Shown here piece by piece: positions 34,938 through 43,973 of a stretch of 64,000 bases of DNA. The DNA comes from Croceitalea sp947503285 (GTDB lineage Bacteria; Bacteroidota; Bacteroidia; Flavobacteriales; Flavobacteriaceae). Under the pieces are notes generated by a model that did not search any database, was not told the origin of the DNA, and saw nothing but the letters and a program-made list of their open reading frames with translations. The stretch lies in contig NZ_BTGQ01000003.1 of assembly GCF_036985505.1 (NCBI RefSeq), positions 248,001-312,000 of the forward strand. Direction: 5' to 3'. The translations under genes were made by a program, and so were the position numbers. Numbering within the stretch: the first letter of the stretch is position 1; each line of letters opens with the position of its first letter.

Positions 34938-35231
34938 CTATTCTTCTAGCGAAATCTCAAGGGTACCGTTGATTCGTAACCTTTTGCCTTGATTTCTGAC
35001 GCTTGCGATGAATTCTTTTGTAATTCTTTTTTCGTTTTCCAATTCTTGGATTCTTCCATCTGGGTAATTGGTATCCGCATCAGAACTACCTTCACACCAT
35101 GAGATTCTTTGAAGCTTGTGGAAATTTATTTTTTCGTCAAGCAGGGCAAGAATTACATCTGAAGCTTCAGAAGGAGTGAAACTACCATCTACCAATTGAA
35201 TTTTTTGATCTGTTTTCGTCATTGTTTCCAT
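34938..35231 (-). CDS. Small cytosolic protein, paralogue A of the SbtA cluster
   Basis: A 97-aa protein starting METMTKTDQK; a start three codons later is also possible, and the longer open frame overlaps the upstream gene. The core LVDGSFTPSEASDVILALLDEKINFHKLQ, a helical middle, and the end RNQGKRLRINGTLEISLEE align closely with the 106-aa protein at 36511-36831. No named family is known to me. It lies 3 bases before sbtA and is co-transcribed with it, so a regulatory role on the transporter is plausible. Confidence 0.7.
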   Translation of the reverse strand: METMTKTDQKIQLVDGSFTPSEASDVILALLDEKINFHKLQRISWCEGSSDADTNYPDGRIQELENEKRITKEFIASVRNQGKRLRINGTLEISLEE

Positions 35232-35242
35232 GTTTCGATTTT

Positions 35243-35485
35243 TTAATGTTCGTATTTTTTTGTTTGTTGGTTTCCAATCAAATGGATGGTCATTAAACCT
35301 AAGACTATTGCCATTGAACCGGCCAACCATCCGAAAAAGAGAAAACCATTTAGCGCTGATAACATTAAAACACCACCAAAAATGAGGCCCATGATAATGA
35401 AATAAACAGGATATAGCGCATCACTTGAAAGCAAGGCGTTGTTTCTTTCGGCACGTTTTTGTGAAATAGTAAGTTTGAACAGCAT
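35243..35485 (-). CDS. Small two-helix membrane protein
   Basis: An 80-aa protein with two membrane helices (about 27-48 and 50-70) and a basic cytoplasmic end. No known family is recognised. It is first in the operon leading through paralogue A into the SbtA-type transporter, and divergent from the LysR gene, so it may be an accessory subunit of bicarbonate uptake. Confidence 0.65.
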   Translation of the reverse strand: MLFKLTISQKRAERNNALLSSDALYPVYFIIMGLIFGGVLMLSALNGFLFFGWLAGSMAIVLGLMTIHLIGNQQTKKYEH

Positions 35486-35513
35486 AATCGATTTTTTGAC
35501 AAAGTTGAGTGAA

Positions 35514-35561
35514 ATTATTTATATATAATTATTTATATTTATAATGAATTATATAAATAAT
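35514..35561. promoter_or_regulatory. 12-bp inverted repeat between sbtA operon and LysR gene
   Basis: ATTATTTATATA at 35514-35525 is repeated perfectly in inverse orientation at 35550-35561, with 24 bases between. All bases are A/T and the right arm ends four bases before the LysR ATG. A divergent LysR arrangement makes an operator role reasonable. Confidence 0.4.
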
Positions 35562-35565
35562 ATTT

Positions 35566-36501
35566 ATGAATTACACTTTGAATCAACTGCGAATTTTCGT
35601 TAAAGTCGCTCAAAATCAAAGTATTACAAAGGCATCTGAGGAGCTGCATTTGACACAACCCGCGGTGTCAATTCAGTTGAAAAATTTTCAAGATCAGTTT
35701 CCGATTCCATTGACTGAAGTGGTTGGAAGAAGGTTGTTCTTGACGGAATTCGGAAAGGAGATTGCAATAGTAGCCGAAAAGGCATTGAGTGAAATCCACG
35801 CCATAAACTATAAGACATTGGAATATGGTGGAAAGCTGGCGGGGCAATTGAAAATTGCCGTAGTATCTACAGGAAAGTATGTGATGCCTTATTTCTTATC
35901 GGGTTTCATGGCAGAACATTCAGGGGTTGATCTCATTATGGATGTGACCAATAAGGCATCGGTTATTCAAAATTTGGAGAACAATGAAGTTGATTTTGCA
36001 CTGGTCTCGGTATTGCCCAAACATTTGACCGTTGACAGGGTCGAACTTATGGAGAACATTCTTTATCTCGTGGGAAGCCATGACCTTGGTTTTGCAAGAA
36101 CAAAAATGGATATAAGTACCTTGGCTAAAGCTCCGTTGATATTCAGGGAAAACGGTTCGGCAACACGTATGGCGATGGAAAACTATTTAAATTCAAAGAA
36201 TATCACAGTGTCGAAAAAGATGGCACTTACTTCGAACGAAGCGGTAAAACAAGCTGTGGTAGCTGGTTTAGGGTATTCAATCATGCCACTGATAGGGATT
36301 AAGAACGAATTAATGAACGATAGCTTGAAAATCTATAGCTTGCCTGGTTTGCCGATAAAGACCAATTGGAACCTTATATGGATGCCTTCGAAGCGGTTTT
36401 CACCTGTTGCAATGGCTTTTTTAAAGTACCTGGGGGAAGAAAAGAAAAACATTATAAAATCTAAATTCGACTGGTTTACCCAGTACACGGAAAGTCTTTG
36501 A
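35566..36501 (+). CDS. LysR-family transcriptional regulator
   Basis: A 311-aa regulator. The N-terminal winged helix-turn-helix (MNYTLNQLRIFVKVAQNQSITKASEELHLTQPAVSIQLKNF) is classical, and residues ~90-300 form the periplasmic-binding-like effector domain. It is transcribed divergently from the small-protein/SbtA operon, the usual position of a LysR activator relative to its target. LysR proteins of the CbbR/CmpR group regulate inorganic-carbon genes, which would suit this context, but the effector cannot be read from sequence. Confidence 0.94.
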   Translation: MNYTLNQLRIFVKVAQNQSITKASEELHLTQPAVSIQLKNFQDQFPIPLTEVVGRRLFLTEFGKEIAIVAEKALSEIHAINYKTLEYGGKLAGQLKIAVVSTGKYVMPYFLSGFMAEHSGVDLIMDVTNKASVIQNLENNEVDFALVSVLPKHLTVDRVELMENILYLVGSHDLGFARTKMDISTLAKAPLIFRENGSATRMAMENYLNSKNITVSKKMALTSNEAVKQAVVAGLGYSIMPLIGIKNELMNDSLKIYSLPGLPIKTNWNLIWMPSKRFSPVAMAFLKYLGEEKKNIIKSKFDWFTQYTESL

Positions 36502-36510
36502 TTATAAAGG

Positions 36511-36831
36511 TTATGGTTTGAGCGTAACGGAAAGGTCGCTATTGATTTCAAGATGCTGTCCATTTTTTCGGGCATCCAGAATAAGGGCCGTCATTTGTTG
36601 CTTCACGATTTTGAGTTCTGCAATCCGTTGCTCTGACTGTTCGATTGCGGCCCTTTCGTTATCAGGTAGGTTTAAAAGTTGTACGGAATGAAATTTAATC
36701 TTGTAGTTGACCAATGAAAGAAGAACATCGGCCGCCTCCCCGGGTCCAAAAGTGCCCGATACCAATTGAAATATAGTGCTATTCCGTTTTGGGGATGAAG
36801 TATGAAAAGGGTTTAATTTTTTGAGGTCCAT
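36511..36831 (-). CDS. Small cytosolic protein, paralogue B of the SbtA cluster
   Basis: A 106-aa protein. The core FQLVSGTFGPGEAADVLLSLVNYKIKFHSVQ, a helical middle, and the end ARKNGQHLEINSDLSVTLKP match paralogue A across the whole length. The N-terminal ~20 residues differ. It stands alone, convergent with the LysR gene. Duplication around a transporter and its regulator suggests a shared ligand or partner. No function is known to me. Confidence 0.7.
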   Translation of the reverse strand: MDLKKLNPFHTSSPKRNSTIFQLVSGTFGPGEAADVLLSLVNYKIKFHSVQLLNLPDNERAAIEQSEQRIAELKIVKQQMTALILDARKNGQHLEINSDLSVTLKP

Positions 36832-36944
36832 TATTCAGGGTTATCATGGTTCAATGATATGGGTGACACTCCCTTAAAAAAGCATCTGCCTAGATTTGAC
36901 AGCTAGCGAATGCCAAAAAAAGACAAATGCTTTGGAGAACAAAA

Positions 36945-37328
36945 CTATTTTGCCAATGAGTCTTTCTTACCGTTCTGGGGAAATTTCAATTCCCCGTTGT
37001 TTATGGCTCCATTGAGATTGGCCTTCAGGGTTCGATACACCCTAAAAAACTTTCTGCCATTCGCTTTCTCAATGGTGATGGTAGGATTTTTTGAATCCGT
37101 TATTTTGGTGACGCGTACTATATTATTTTCTAAAGACGCCATATTGGCGATGCCCCCCCTTTTAATGATGAAATTCTTTCTCGGTACGTCAATGAACCGA
37201 TAATCATTCGAAGATGGCTTTGAAATTATAAGTTCATCACCGACGTTAATGGAATTTTTGAAATTTTCTTGTGCGCTCAAACCGTTTAAAAAGAACAGTG
37301 CAAGTGCTAAAAAAAATAATTTTTTCAT
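36945..37328 (-). CDS. Exported hypothetical protein, tandem paralogue 1
   Basis: A 127-aa protein with a signal peptide (LALALFFLNGLSAQ). The mature region is beta-rich, ending ANGRKFFRVYRTLKANLNGAI and a lysine-rich tail. The GR.F..YR.TLKA motif recurs in the next gene. The two lie 8 bases apart in one operon. The family is unknown; a periplasmic or surface role is likely. Confidence 0.65.
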   Translation of the reverse strand: MKKLFFLALALFFLNGLSAQENFKNSINVGDELIISKPSSNDYRFIDVPRKNFIIKRGGIANMASLENNIVRVTKITDSKNPTITIEKANGRKFFRVYRTLKANLNGAINNGELKFPQNGKKDSLAK

Positions 37329-37336
37329 GGCTTGTT

Positions 37337-37711
37337 TTAGTTAACGTTTATACTAGTATCTTCATCGATGTTGGTTACCAAAATAGCCTTTAAGGTAGGC
37401 CTGTAACCATAAAAATCCCGTCCGTCCTCACGACGTAATATGACCTGTTTGTTGCCATTTTCCAAGACATTCACTTGGTCTATCACAACCACGGTACCGT
37501 AATAATTAAATGAAGGACCTAAGCCTGAATTTGATTTTAAATTTTGTTCAAGACGCACCATTTCCTGATGGGGAAGGGTCAAAATCAAACCACTTTCCAT
37601 ATTTCCACGACTTTCTTGGAAATGATCGAATTTTTTGAGGATGGCCTCCTGTTGCCCGAAAGCGGTATTGGCTAAAAATGCAACACACACTAAAAAAGTA
37701 ATTTTTCGCAT
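37337..37711 (-). CDS. Exported hypothetical protein, tandem paralogue 2
   Basis: A 124-aa protein with a signal peptide (VCVAFLANTAFGQ). It shares architecture and the EDGRDFYGYRPTLKAIL ending with its downstream neighbour, so the pair looks like an old tandem duplication. It is divergent from the TetR gene across 137 bases that contain a partially palindromic ATACT...AGTAT sequence (37747-37764). Confidence 0.65.
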   Translation of the reverse strand: MRKITFLVCVAFLANTAFGQQEAILKKFDHFQESRGNMESGLILTLPHQEMVRLEQNLKSNSGLGPSFNYYGTVVVIDQVNVLENGNKQVILRREDGRDFYGYRPTLKAILVTNIDEDTSINVN

Positions 37712-37848
37712 AGGCTATAGAATTTTGCTGAACATAAATATAATGGATACTATTTTAAAAGTATGGTATACATTCGTTAAAAGTAAGTTAAACTATTATT
37801 TTATAGAAGTATTACTATTAAATTTGAGAAACCAAAATATGCTTGAAT

Positions 37849-38520
37849 ATGGAAAAGCTATTACAGACCGTAAAAATTGCCATAAATGCCAACATTTATT
37901 TGAAAGACCCTGAATCTTCAGAGCTGGGTCGAAGAATCATCGAGCATAGTATTTTGATGATCGATGATATTGGTTTCGAAAGCTTCACTTTTAAAAAGCT
38001 TGGAGCCGTCATTGGTTCAAATGAGAGTTCCATCTATCGCTATTTTGAGAATAAGCACAAACTATTGGTCTACTTGACGTCATGGTATTGGGGTTGGTTA
38101 GAGTATCAACTGGTGTTCTCGACCAACAGTATGGCAGATCCCAAAGAGAAACTAAAAAGGGCCATCGATATCGTAAGCCAGACCATCGTGGAAGATAGCA
38201 CGTTCTCACATATCAACGAACCTCTTTTGAGTAAGATAGTGGTCAATGAATCTTCAAAATCTTTTTTGACAAAAGAGGTCGACATAGAAAATAAAGATGG
38301 GTATTTTACCATATATAAAAGAATGGTCAGCAGGTTTGAGGCGATGATCAGTGAAATCGCGCCCCAATATGAATATCCTTCCAGTCTGGCAAGTACCGTA
38401 TTGGAAGGTGTGCTTCATCAATACTTTTTAAAGGATCATTTTCCTACACTTACGAATTGTGATACTTCAAAAACACCAGGTCAATTTTTCACTGATTTGG
38501 TTTTCAAAACTTTAAAGTAA
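37849..38520 (+). CDS. TetR-family transcriptional regulator
   Basis: A 223-aa regulator starting MEKLLQTVKIAINAN; a TTG two codons earlier is possible. The helix-turn-helix lies in residues ~32-65 (GFESFTFKKLGAVIGSNESSIYRYFENKHKLLVYL) and the rest is the helical ligand domain. It is followed after 8 bases by the ABC/HlyD/TolC genes, so it heads that export operon and probably represses it. Confidence 0.9.
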   Translation: MEKLLQTVKIAINANIYLKDPESSELGRRIIEHSILMIDDIGFESFTFKKLGAVIGSNESSIYRYFENKHKLLVYLTSWYWGWLEYQLVFSTNSMADPKEKLKRAIDIVSQTIVEDSTFSHINEPLLSKIVVNESSKSFLTKEVDIENKDGYFTIYKRMVSRFEAMISEIAPQYEYPSSLASTVLEGVLHQYFLKDHFPTLTNCDTSKTPGQFFTDLVFKTLK

Positions 38521-38528
38521 AAGTACAA

Positions 38529-40193
38529 ATGGCTAAAAACATATTGACGGCGTGGCAACGCCTGGTCAACCTACTAAAACTTGACAAGAAAGATGTACGA
38601 CAAGTATTCTATTACGCAATTTTCGCGGGTCTCGTTACACTTACCCTTCCATTGGGTATACAGGCCATCATTAATCTGATTCAAGGTGCCCAGGTAAGTA
38701 CTTCTTGGATAATACTTGTAATTTTGGTCACCTTGGGAGTGGCATTTGGCGGGTTGCTACAATTAATGCAGATACGCATTATTGAAAACATTCAACAAAA
38801 GATTTTTACAAGAAGTTCTTTTGAATTCGCATATCGATTCCCGAAAATCAAAATGTCAGAGTTACGTGATTACTATCCCCCTGAGCTGGCCAACCGATTT
38901 TTTGATACTTTGAATATTCAAAAAGGGGTGTCGAAGTTATTGATTGACTTTCCAACGGCATTGTTACAGATTATATTTGGCTTACTCTTGTTGTCACTTT
39001 ACCATCCCTTTTTTATCGCATATGGTATTCTTCTCTTGATACTGATATATGTCGTTTTCAAATATACCATCACGAGGGGACTAGAGACCAGCCTTAAAGA
39101 ATCGAAACAAAAGTATAAAGTAGCCCATTGGATTCAAGAGGTGGCCAGAAGCATCGTGAGCTTTAAGCTTTCAGGGAAGACCAGCCATGCGCTTCAAAAG
39201 AATGACTACTTGGTAAATGGTTATTTAAAAGCCCGTGAAAACCATTTTAAAATTTTGGTGCTTCAATTTGTTCAAATGGTCGGCTTCAAGATTTTAGTTA
39301 CAGGTGGCCTATTGCTAATAGGTGGCCTGTTGGTATTGAATCAAGAAATGAACATAGGTCAGTTTGTTGCTGCTGAGATTATCATTTTGTTGGTTATCAG
39401 TTCGGTAGAAAAACTAATCGTAGGTCTTGAATCATTTTATGACGTGCTCACGGCACTTGAAAAACTAGGTCAGGTAGTTGATAAGGAAGTGGAGATGAAT
39501 CAAAAAGACTTAGACTTGTTCGACCAAGATGATTTTACAATGGAATTGGACAATCTGGTGTATGATGTGCCAAACACCGATATCAACATCATCAATGGAC
39601 TATCGCTGAACATAGGTAAAAAAGATAGAATTTTAATACAAGGAGGTAATGGTTCGGGCAAATCAACATTGTTGCACTTGATATCTGGTCTTATCGAACC
39701 TACGAAAGGTAATATTTATGTTAACGGGGTTCGGTTAAAATCGGAGAACTTAAGCCATTTCAGGTCTAAAATAGGACAATCACTGAAGCTGGAAACACCG
39801 TTTGAGGGAACCTTGCTTGAAAATATCACCTTTAATAGCGAGAGCATTACCAAAGAAGATGTTTTATGGGTACTTGAGGTAACCGGCCTAAATCATGTCG
39901 TTAAAAAGATGGAAGATGGTTTGGATACGATTATTTATCCTGAGGGGAAACAGATTTCGTACACTGTGGCAAAGAAAATAGTCTTGGCTAGAAGTCTGGT
40001 AAAAAGGCCTAAATTATTGGTGTTACGAGATCCTTTAGATCAATTTGATGCCGAAGAGGCCAAGCGTATCATGAGCTTTTTGACAAATCCTGAACGACCA
40101 TGGAGTTTGGTCGTGGTCAGTGACGATAAGAATTGGATCAATAAGTGTGGGACAGTGGTAACCCTCGAAAACGGAAAATTAAAAAAAGGGTAA
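38529..40193 (+). CDS. ABC exporter, membrane domain fused to a degenerate ATPase domain
   Basis: A 554-aa half-transporter. Residues ~25-310 form a six-helix type-IV ABC exporter membrane domain. The nucleotide domain keeps Walker A (GGNGSGKST, ~372-380), but the LSGGQ signature position reads QISYTV (~475), Walker B reads LLVLRDPLDQFD with R-D in place of D-E (~495-505), and the H-loop position reads VVSDD in place of AH. Three of four catalytic motifs are thus lost, so ATP binding without normal hydrolysis is expected. Partners are the HlyD-like and TolC-like genes downstream. There is no C39 peptidase domain. Confidence 0.9.
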   Translation: MAKNILTAWQRLVNLLKLDKKDVRQVFYYAIFAGLVTLTLPLGIQAIINLIQGAQVSTSWIILVILVTLGVAFGGLLQLMQIRIIENIQQKIFTRSSFEFAYRFPKIKMSELRDYYPPELANRFFDTLNIQKGVSKLLIDFPTALLQIIFGLLLLSLYHPFFIAYGILLLILIYVVFKYTITRGLETSLKESKQKYKVAHWIQEVARSIVSFKLSGKTSHALQKNDYLVNGYLKARENHFKILVLQFVQMVGFKILVTGGLLLIGGLLVLNQEMNIGQFVAAEIIILLVISSVEKLIVGLESFYDVLTALEKLGQVVDKEVEMNQKDLDLFDQDDFTMELDNLVYDVPNTDINIINGLSLNIGKKDRILIQGGNGSGKSTLLHLISGLIEPTKGNIYVNGVRLKSENLSHFRSKIGQSLKLETPFEGTLLENITFNSESITKEDVLWVLEVTGLNHVVKKMEDGLDTIIYPEGKQISYTVAKKIVLARSLVKRPKLLVLRDPLDQFDAEEAKRIMSFLTNPERPWSLVVVSDDKNWINKCGTVVTLENGKLKKG

Positions 40194-40197
40194 GATC

Positions 40198-41550
40198 ATG
40201 TTGAATATATCTAAAAACGTACTTAATAGAACCGTCGATCTTTCGGAATATAAGGCTATAAAACGTGTGTCACATCGCAGGCATTACAAACACTTCAATC
40301 GCTTTTTGATTGTGTTCGCCATCGTTTTTGTCATCATCTTGTTCTTACCATGGACGCAAAATGTATCAGGAAACGGCTTTTTGACCACATTAACCCCAGA
40401 CCAGCGACCTCAGACCATTCAATCGCCGATTCCGGGGCGTATCGAAAAATGGTTTGTTAGGGAGGGTGATTTTGTCGAAAAAGGAGACACTATTTTGTTT
40501 ATCTCTGAAATCAAGAATGAATATTTTGATCCCAATCTCGTAGAACGTACCGGGCAGCAGATAAGGGCCAAAGAGATGTCAGTGACCTCTTATCAAGAAA
40601 AGGTAAAAGCCCTGAATACCCAAATAGGTGCCTTGACCAATGAGCGGGGCCTGAAACTACAACAAGCGAAAAATAAATTATTGCAGTCTAAGTTGAAGGT
40701 ACAGAGCGATAGTATCGATCTCGAGGCTGCAAAGACCAATATCTTGATTGCACAACGGCAATACGATCGAGTAGTACAATTAGAATCAGAAGGATTAAAG
40801 GCCGTAACCGACCTTGAAGAAAAGCGGTTGAAATTGCAAGAGACACAGGCAAAATTGATTTCACAAGAGAACAAACTGTTGGCTAGCAAGAATGAGGTCA
40901 TCAATGCCCGTGTTGAGATCAATCGCGTGCAAGCTGAGTATACCGATAAAATTTCAAAGGCCCAAAGTGATATGTTCACTGCGCAGTCAAATCAATTCGA
41001 CTCTGAAGCGCAGGTTACAAAATTGGAAAATGAGTTTACCAACTACTCCATACGTAATGACCTGTATTATATTCGTGCCCCACAAAGTGGATACATCAAT
41101 CGTGCGATACAAGGCGGCCTTGGAGAGACCTTTAAGGAAGGAGATCGATTGGTTGGAATCATGCCCTCTAAATACGATATGGCCGTAGAAACCTTCGTCG
41201 AGCCTATTGACCTGCCATTAATGCATCTAGGTGAAAAGGTGCGTATCGAATTCGATGGATGGCCTGCCATCATATTCAGCGGGTGGCCTAACGTATCGTA
41301 TGGTACTTACGGGGGCACGGTAGTGGCCATCGAGACTTTCATCAGTGAAAATGGCAAGTATCGAATTCTTTTGGCACCAGACCCAGATGACCATCCTTGG
41401 CCTAAAGACCTTAGGGTGGGGTCTGGGGCGAATACCATCGCATTGTTGGAAGACGTGCCTATTTGGTTTGAACTCTGGCGCCAGTTGAACGGTTTCCCCC
41501 CAAACTATTATCAACCCCAAGACGGTATGGCAAAAGCCAAAAAGAAATGA
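40198..41550 (+). CDS. HlyD-family membrane fusion protein
   Basis: A 450-aa periplasmic adaptor. A single inner-membrane helix (about residues 36-54) precedes a biotinyl-lipoyl-like half-motif (IQSPIPGRIEKWFVREGDFVEKGDTIL), a long coiled-coil hairpin (~115-275), the second half-motif (YIRAPQSGYINRAIQGGLGETFKEGD), and a beta-barrel domain. It bridges the ABC protein and the TolC-like channel in a type-I-secretion-like complex. It starts 4 bases after the ABC gene and overlaps the TolC-like gene by 4 bases (ATGA). Confidence 0.94.
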   Translation: MLNISKNVLNRTVDLSEYKAIKRVSHRRHYKHFNRFLIVFAIVFVIILFLPWTQNVSGNGFLTTLTPDQRPQTIQSPIPGRIEKWFVREGDFVEKGDTILFISEIKNEYFDPNLVERTGQQIRAKEMSVTSYQEKVKALNTQIGALTNERGLKLQQAKNKLLQSKLKVQSDSIDLEAAKTNILIAQRQYDRVVQLESEGLKAVTDLEEKRLKLQETQAKLISQENKLLASKNEVINARVEINRVQAEYTDKISKAQSDMFTAQSNQFDSEAQVTKLENEFTNYSIRNDLYYIRAPQSGYINRAIQGGLGETFKEGDRLVGIMPSKYDMAVETFVEPIDLPLMHLGEKVRIEFDGWPAIIFSGWPNVSYGTYGGTVVAIETFISENGKYRILLAPDPDDHPWPKDLRVGSGANTIALLEDVPIWFELWRQLNGFPPNYYQPQDGMAKAKKK

Positions 41551-42950
41551 TGATGAGAAAGTTTCTTTTAGTATTTGGGCTGTTAACGGTTGTTATGGCC
41601 AATGCACAACAAGACACATTATTGCTTGGCTTCAATGAATATATGGGGTATGTTAAAAAGTACCACCCTATTGCCAAGCAGGCCCAATTGACGATTTCAA
41701 TAGGCCAGGCGAATTTAATGAAGGCCCGTGGTGGTTTTGACCCAAAAATCGAGGCAGACTACGAAAAAAAGGAGTTCAAGGGAACCGACTACTGGGATCG
41801 TCTGAATGCCAGTTTTAAAATACCTACCTATTACGGACTTGAATTTAAGGCGGGCTTTGAACAAGCTGAAGGAACCTTTATCAACCAAGATGAGACCTTT
41901 CCAGATAATGGCTTGTATAGCGCAGGGGTTTCTGCCTCATTGGCCAGGGGGTTTTGGATCAACAAAAGAATGGCCACTTTGAAAAAGGCCAAATTTTTCA
42001 GGGAACAATCGAAAGCAGATCAAGATCTTCTGGTCAACCAAATATTGTTTGATGCGGCATTGGCCTATTTTGATTGGTTGCAGGCGTACAAAGACGCTGA
42101 GATATTCAAGAACTTTTTAGAGAATGCCCAAAGACGTTTTGAGGGCATAAAACAAAGTGCCTTGGCAGGTGATCGGGCGATTATAGATACGGTTGAAGCC
42201 AAAATAGCCGTTCAGAACCGGGCATTGGGTCTAGAGCAGACCAACGTGGCCTTCAGGAACAAGTCGTTGGAGCTTTCCAACTTTTTATGGATCAACGACG
42301 TGCCTGTAGAATTACAACCCAATGTAGTACCCGATGAAACTCCCGAAGGTGATATAGATACCACCTTGGAAATTATGGGGAAGCCTTTAGATAGTTTTAC
42401 CTTAGAGAACCATCCAAAGCTGAGGTCCCTCGATTTTAAGATCGATGGGCTCAATGTCGATAGAAGGTTAAAGGCCAACAAGCTCTTGCCTAAAATCGAT
42501 GTGGAGTACAATTTCATCACAGGGACACCCGATTTGCTGAACTCTTTTAGTACCCAAGATTATAAAGGGGGGGTAAAGTTTTTCTTCCCTCTTTTCTTAA
42601 GAAAGGAACGGGGTGATTTGAAACTGGCCAAATTCAAGATTCAAGATGCCCAGTTCGAGCGTGATAACGCTGCAGTGGAAATAAAGAATAAGGTTTTTGC
42701 AATTTACAATGAACTAGACTCCTTTATCGAACAGAATAGACTGATAGACCGTATAGTCACCGACTACAATACCCTATTGAGTGCCGAGGAGCGAAAACTT
42801 AGCTTCGGCGAAAGTTCGCTATTCTTGATCAATTCTCGTGAGAGTAAGTTGATTGATGCCGAGTTAAAGCAAAATGAGGTCCAGAACAAGTTTTTTAAGG
42901 CCAAGGCCAAATTGTTCAAAAGTCTGGCCATCAATCCTGAAAACCTCTGA
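41547..42950 (+). CDS. TolC-family outer-membrane channel
   Basis: A 467-aa protein with a signal peptide (FLLVFGLLTVVMANAQ). Two TolC repeats of long helices with the typical AQ-rich segments (YHPIAKQAQLTISIGQANLMKARGGFDPKIEA, VEAKIAVQNRALGLEQTNVAFRNKSLELSNFL) are present. It is the terminal gene of the tetR-ABC-hlyD-tolC unit and forms the outer-membrane exit duct. Three consecutive ATGs mark the start; the first overlaps the hlyD stop. Confidence 0.94.
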   Translation: MMMRKFLLVFGLLTVVMANAQQDTLLLGFNEYMGYVKKYHPIAKQAQLTISIGQANLMKARGGFDPKIEADYEKKEFKGTDYWDRLNASFKIPTYYGLEFKAGFEQAEGTFINQDETFPDNGLYSAGVSASLARGFWINKRMATLKKAKFFREQSKADQDLLVNQILFDAALAYFDWLQAYKDAEIFKNFLENAQRRFEGIKQSALAGDRAIIDTVEAKIAVQNRALGLEQTNVAFRNKSLELSNFLWINDVPVELQPNVVPDETPEGDIDTTLEIMGKPLDSFTLENHPKLRSLDFKIDGLNVDRRLKANKLLPKIDVEYNFITGTPDLLNSFSTQDYKGGVKFFFPLFLRKERGDLKLAKFKIQDAQFERDNAAVEIKNKVFAIYNELDSFIEQNRLIDRIVTDYNTLLSAEERKLSFGESSLFLINSRESKLIDAELKQNEVQNKFFKAKAKLFKSLAINPENL

Positions 42951-42960
42951 TTCCCTAACT

Positions 42961-43875
42961 ATGCCAAACCAACATGGTATGTTGCAAATGCGAAGGCTAT
43001 TAAAGTTTGGTACATCAAGTTTTAAGGCAAGTACTACCATAAAAGATACCTTATTTATTGTTTGCGGTATCTTTTCGGCAGCTTTCGGACTCGAAAGTTT
43101 CTTACTTCCCAATCGGTTTATTGATGGTGGTGCGACCGGTATTTCATTGTTGGTAACTGAAGTGACTGAAATTCCATTGTCGTTGCTGATTGTGGTCGTG
43201 AACATCCCTTTTTTGGTTATGGGGTATCGGGTAATAGGCAAGCAATTTGCGATGAAGGCTACACTGGCCATTTTGGGCTTGGCCCTAGTTTTGGTCGCGA
43301 TACACTTTCCTGAGGTCACTCAAGATAAATTATTGGTAGCGGTTTTTGGTGGATTTTTTCTAGGGGCCGGTATCGGTCTGTCAATACGGGGTGGTGGCGT
43401 ATTGGATGGCACTGAGGTACTGGCCATATTCTTAAGTCGAAAGCTTGGGGTAAAAATAGGCGATGTAATCATTATCATCAATATCGTCATTTTTTTGGCG
43501 GCAGCCTATCTTTTATCGATTGAGGCGGCATTGTACTCAATGCTCACCTATTTGGCCGCATCCAAAACCCTGGATTTTGTGGTGGACGGTATCGAAGAAT
43601 ATACAGGGGTCACGATCATATCGTCAAAAAGTGAGGAAGTTCGGCTGATGGTCACCGAAAAGCTCGGACGGGGACTGACCTTATACAAAGCTACAGGGGG
43701 CTATGGAAAACAAGGCGAGCACAACGAGTATGATGTGGTTTATACCGTTGTAACAAGGCTTGAGATTCGAAAACTGACGATTGAATTGGAAAAAATAGAC
43801 CCCAAAGCGTTTGTGGTCATGAGCAGCATCAATGATACCCGAGGCGGGATGATCAAAAAAAGAAATTATAAATGA
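42961..43875 (+). CDS. YitT family membrane protein (DUF161 plus DUF2179)
   Basis: A 304-aa inner-membrane protein starting MPNQHGMLQMRR; the frame stays open upstream but lies inside the TolC-like gene. Five to six helices contain two DUF161 repeats (AFGLESFLLPNRFIDGGATGISLL, GLSIRGGGVLDGTEVLAIFLSRKLG). A C-terminal cytosolic DUF2179 domain (~215-300) begins VTIISSKSEEVR. The transported or sensed molecule of YitT proteins is not known. It follows the export operon by 10 bases and may be co-transcribed. Confidence 0.92.
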   Translation: MPNQHGMLQMRRLLKFGTSSFKASTTIKDTLFIVCGIFSAAFGLESFLLPNRFIDGGATGISLLVTEVTEIPLSLLIVVVNIPFLVMGYRVIGKQFAMKATLAILGLALVLVAIHFPEVTQDKLLVAVFGGFFLGAGIGLSIRGGGVLDGTEVLAIFLSRKLGVKIGDVIIIINIVIFLAAAYLLSIEAALYSMLTYLAASKTLDFVVDGIEEYTGVTIISSKSEEVRLMVTEKLGRGLTLYKATGGYGKQGEHNEYDVVYTVVTRLEIRKLTIELEKIDPKAFVVMSSINDTRGGMIKKRNYK

Positions 43876-43924
43876 TAGTAAAACTATTGATTTAACAATG
43901 TTTAACTATTGATTAACTATGTAA

Positions 43925-43932
43925 TACTTTTG
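43925..43932 (+). promoter_or_regulatory. -7 element upstream of the 123-aa gene
   Basis: TACTTTTG matches TAnnTTTG ~40 bases before the ATG at 43974. The preceding bases hold two TATTGATT copies but no TTG at ideal spacing. Confidence 0.5.
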
Positions 43933-43973
43933 AAATCTATTTTTCATCCTTAAATTTGTCCAAAATAAAAAGG

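Noticed and set aside
43956..43973. TTG start extending the 123-aa protein by six codons
   Set aside because: It lies only 24 bases after the -7 element and the following ATG has a better leader length.
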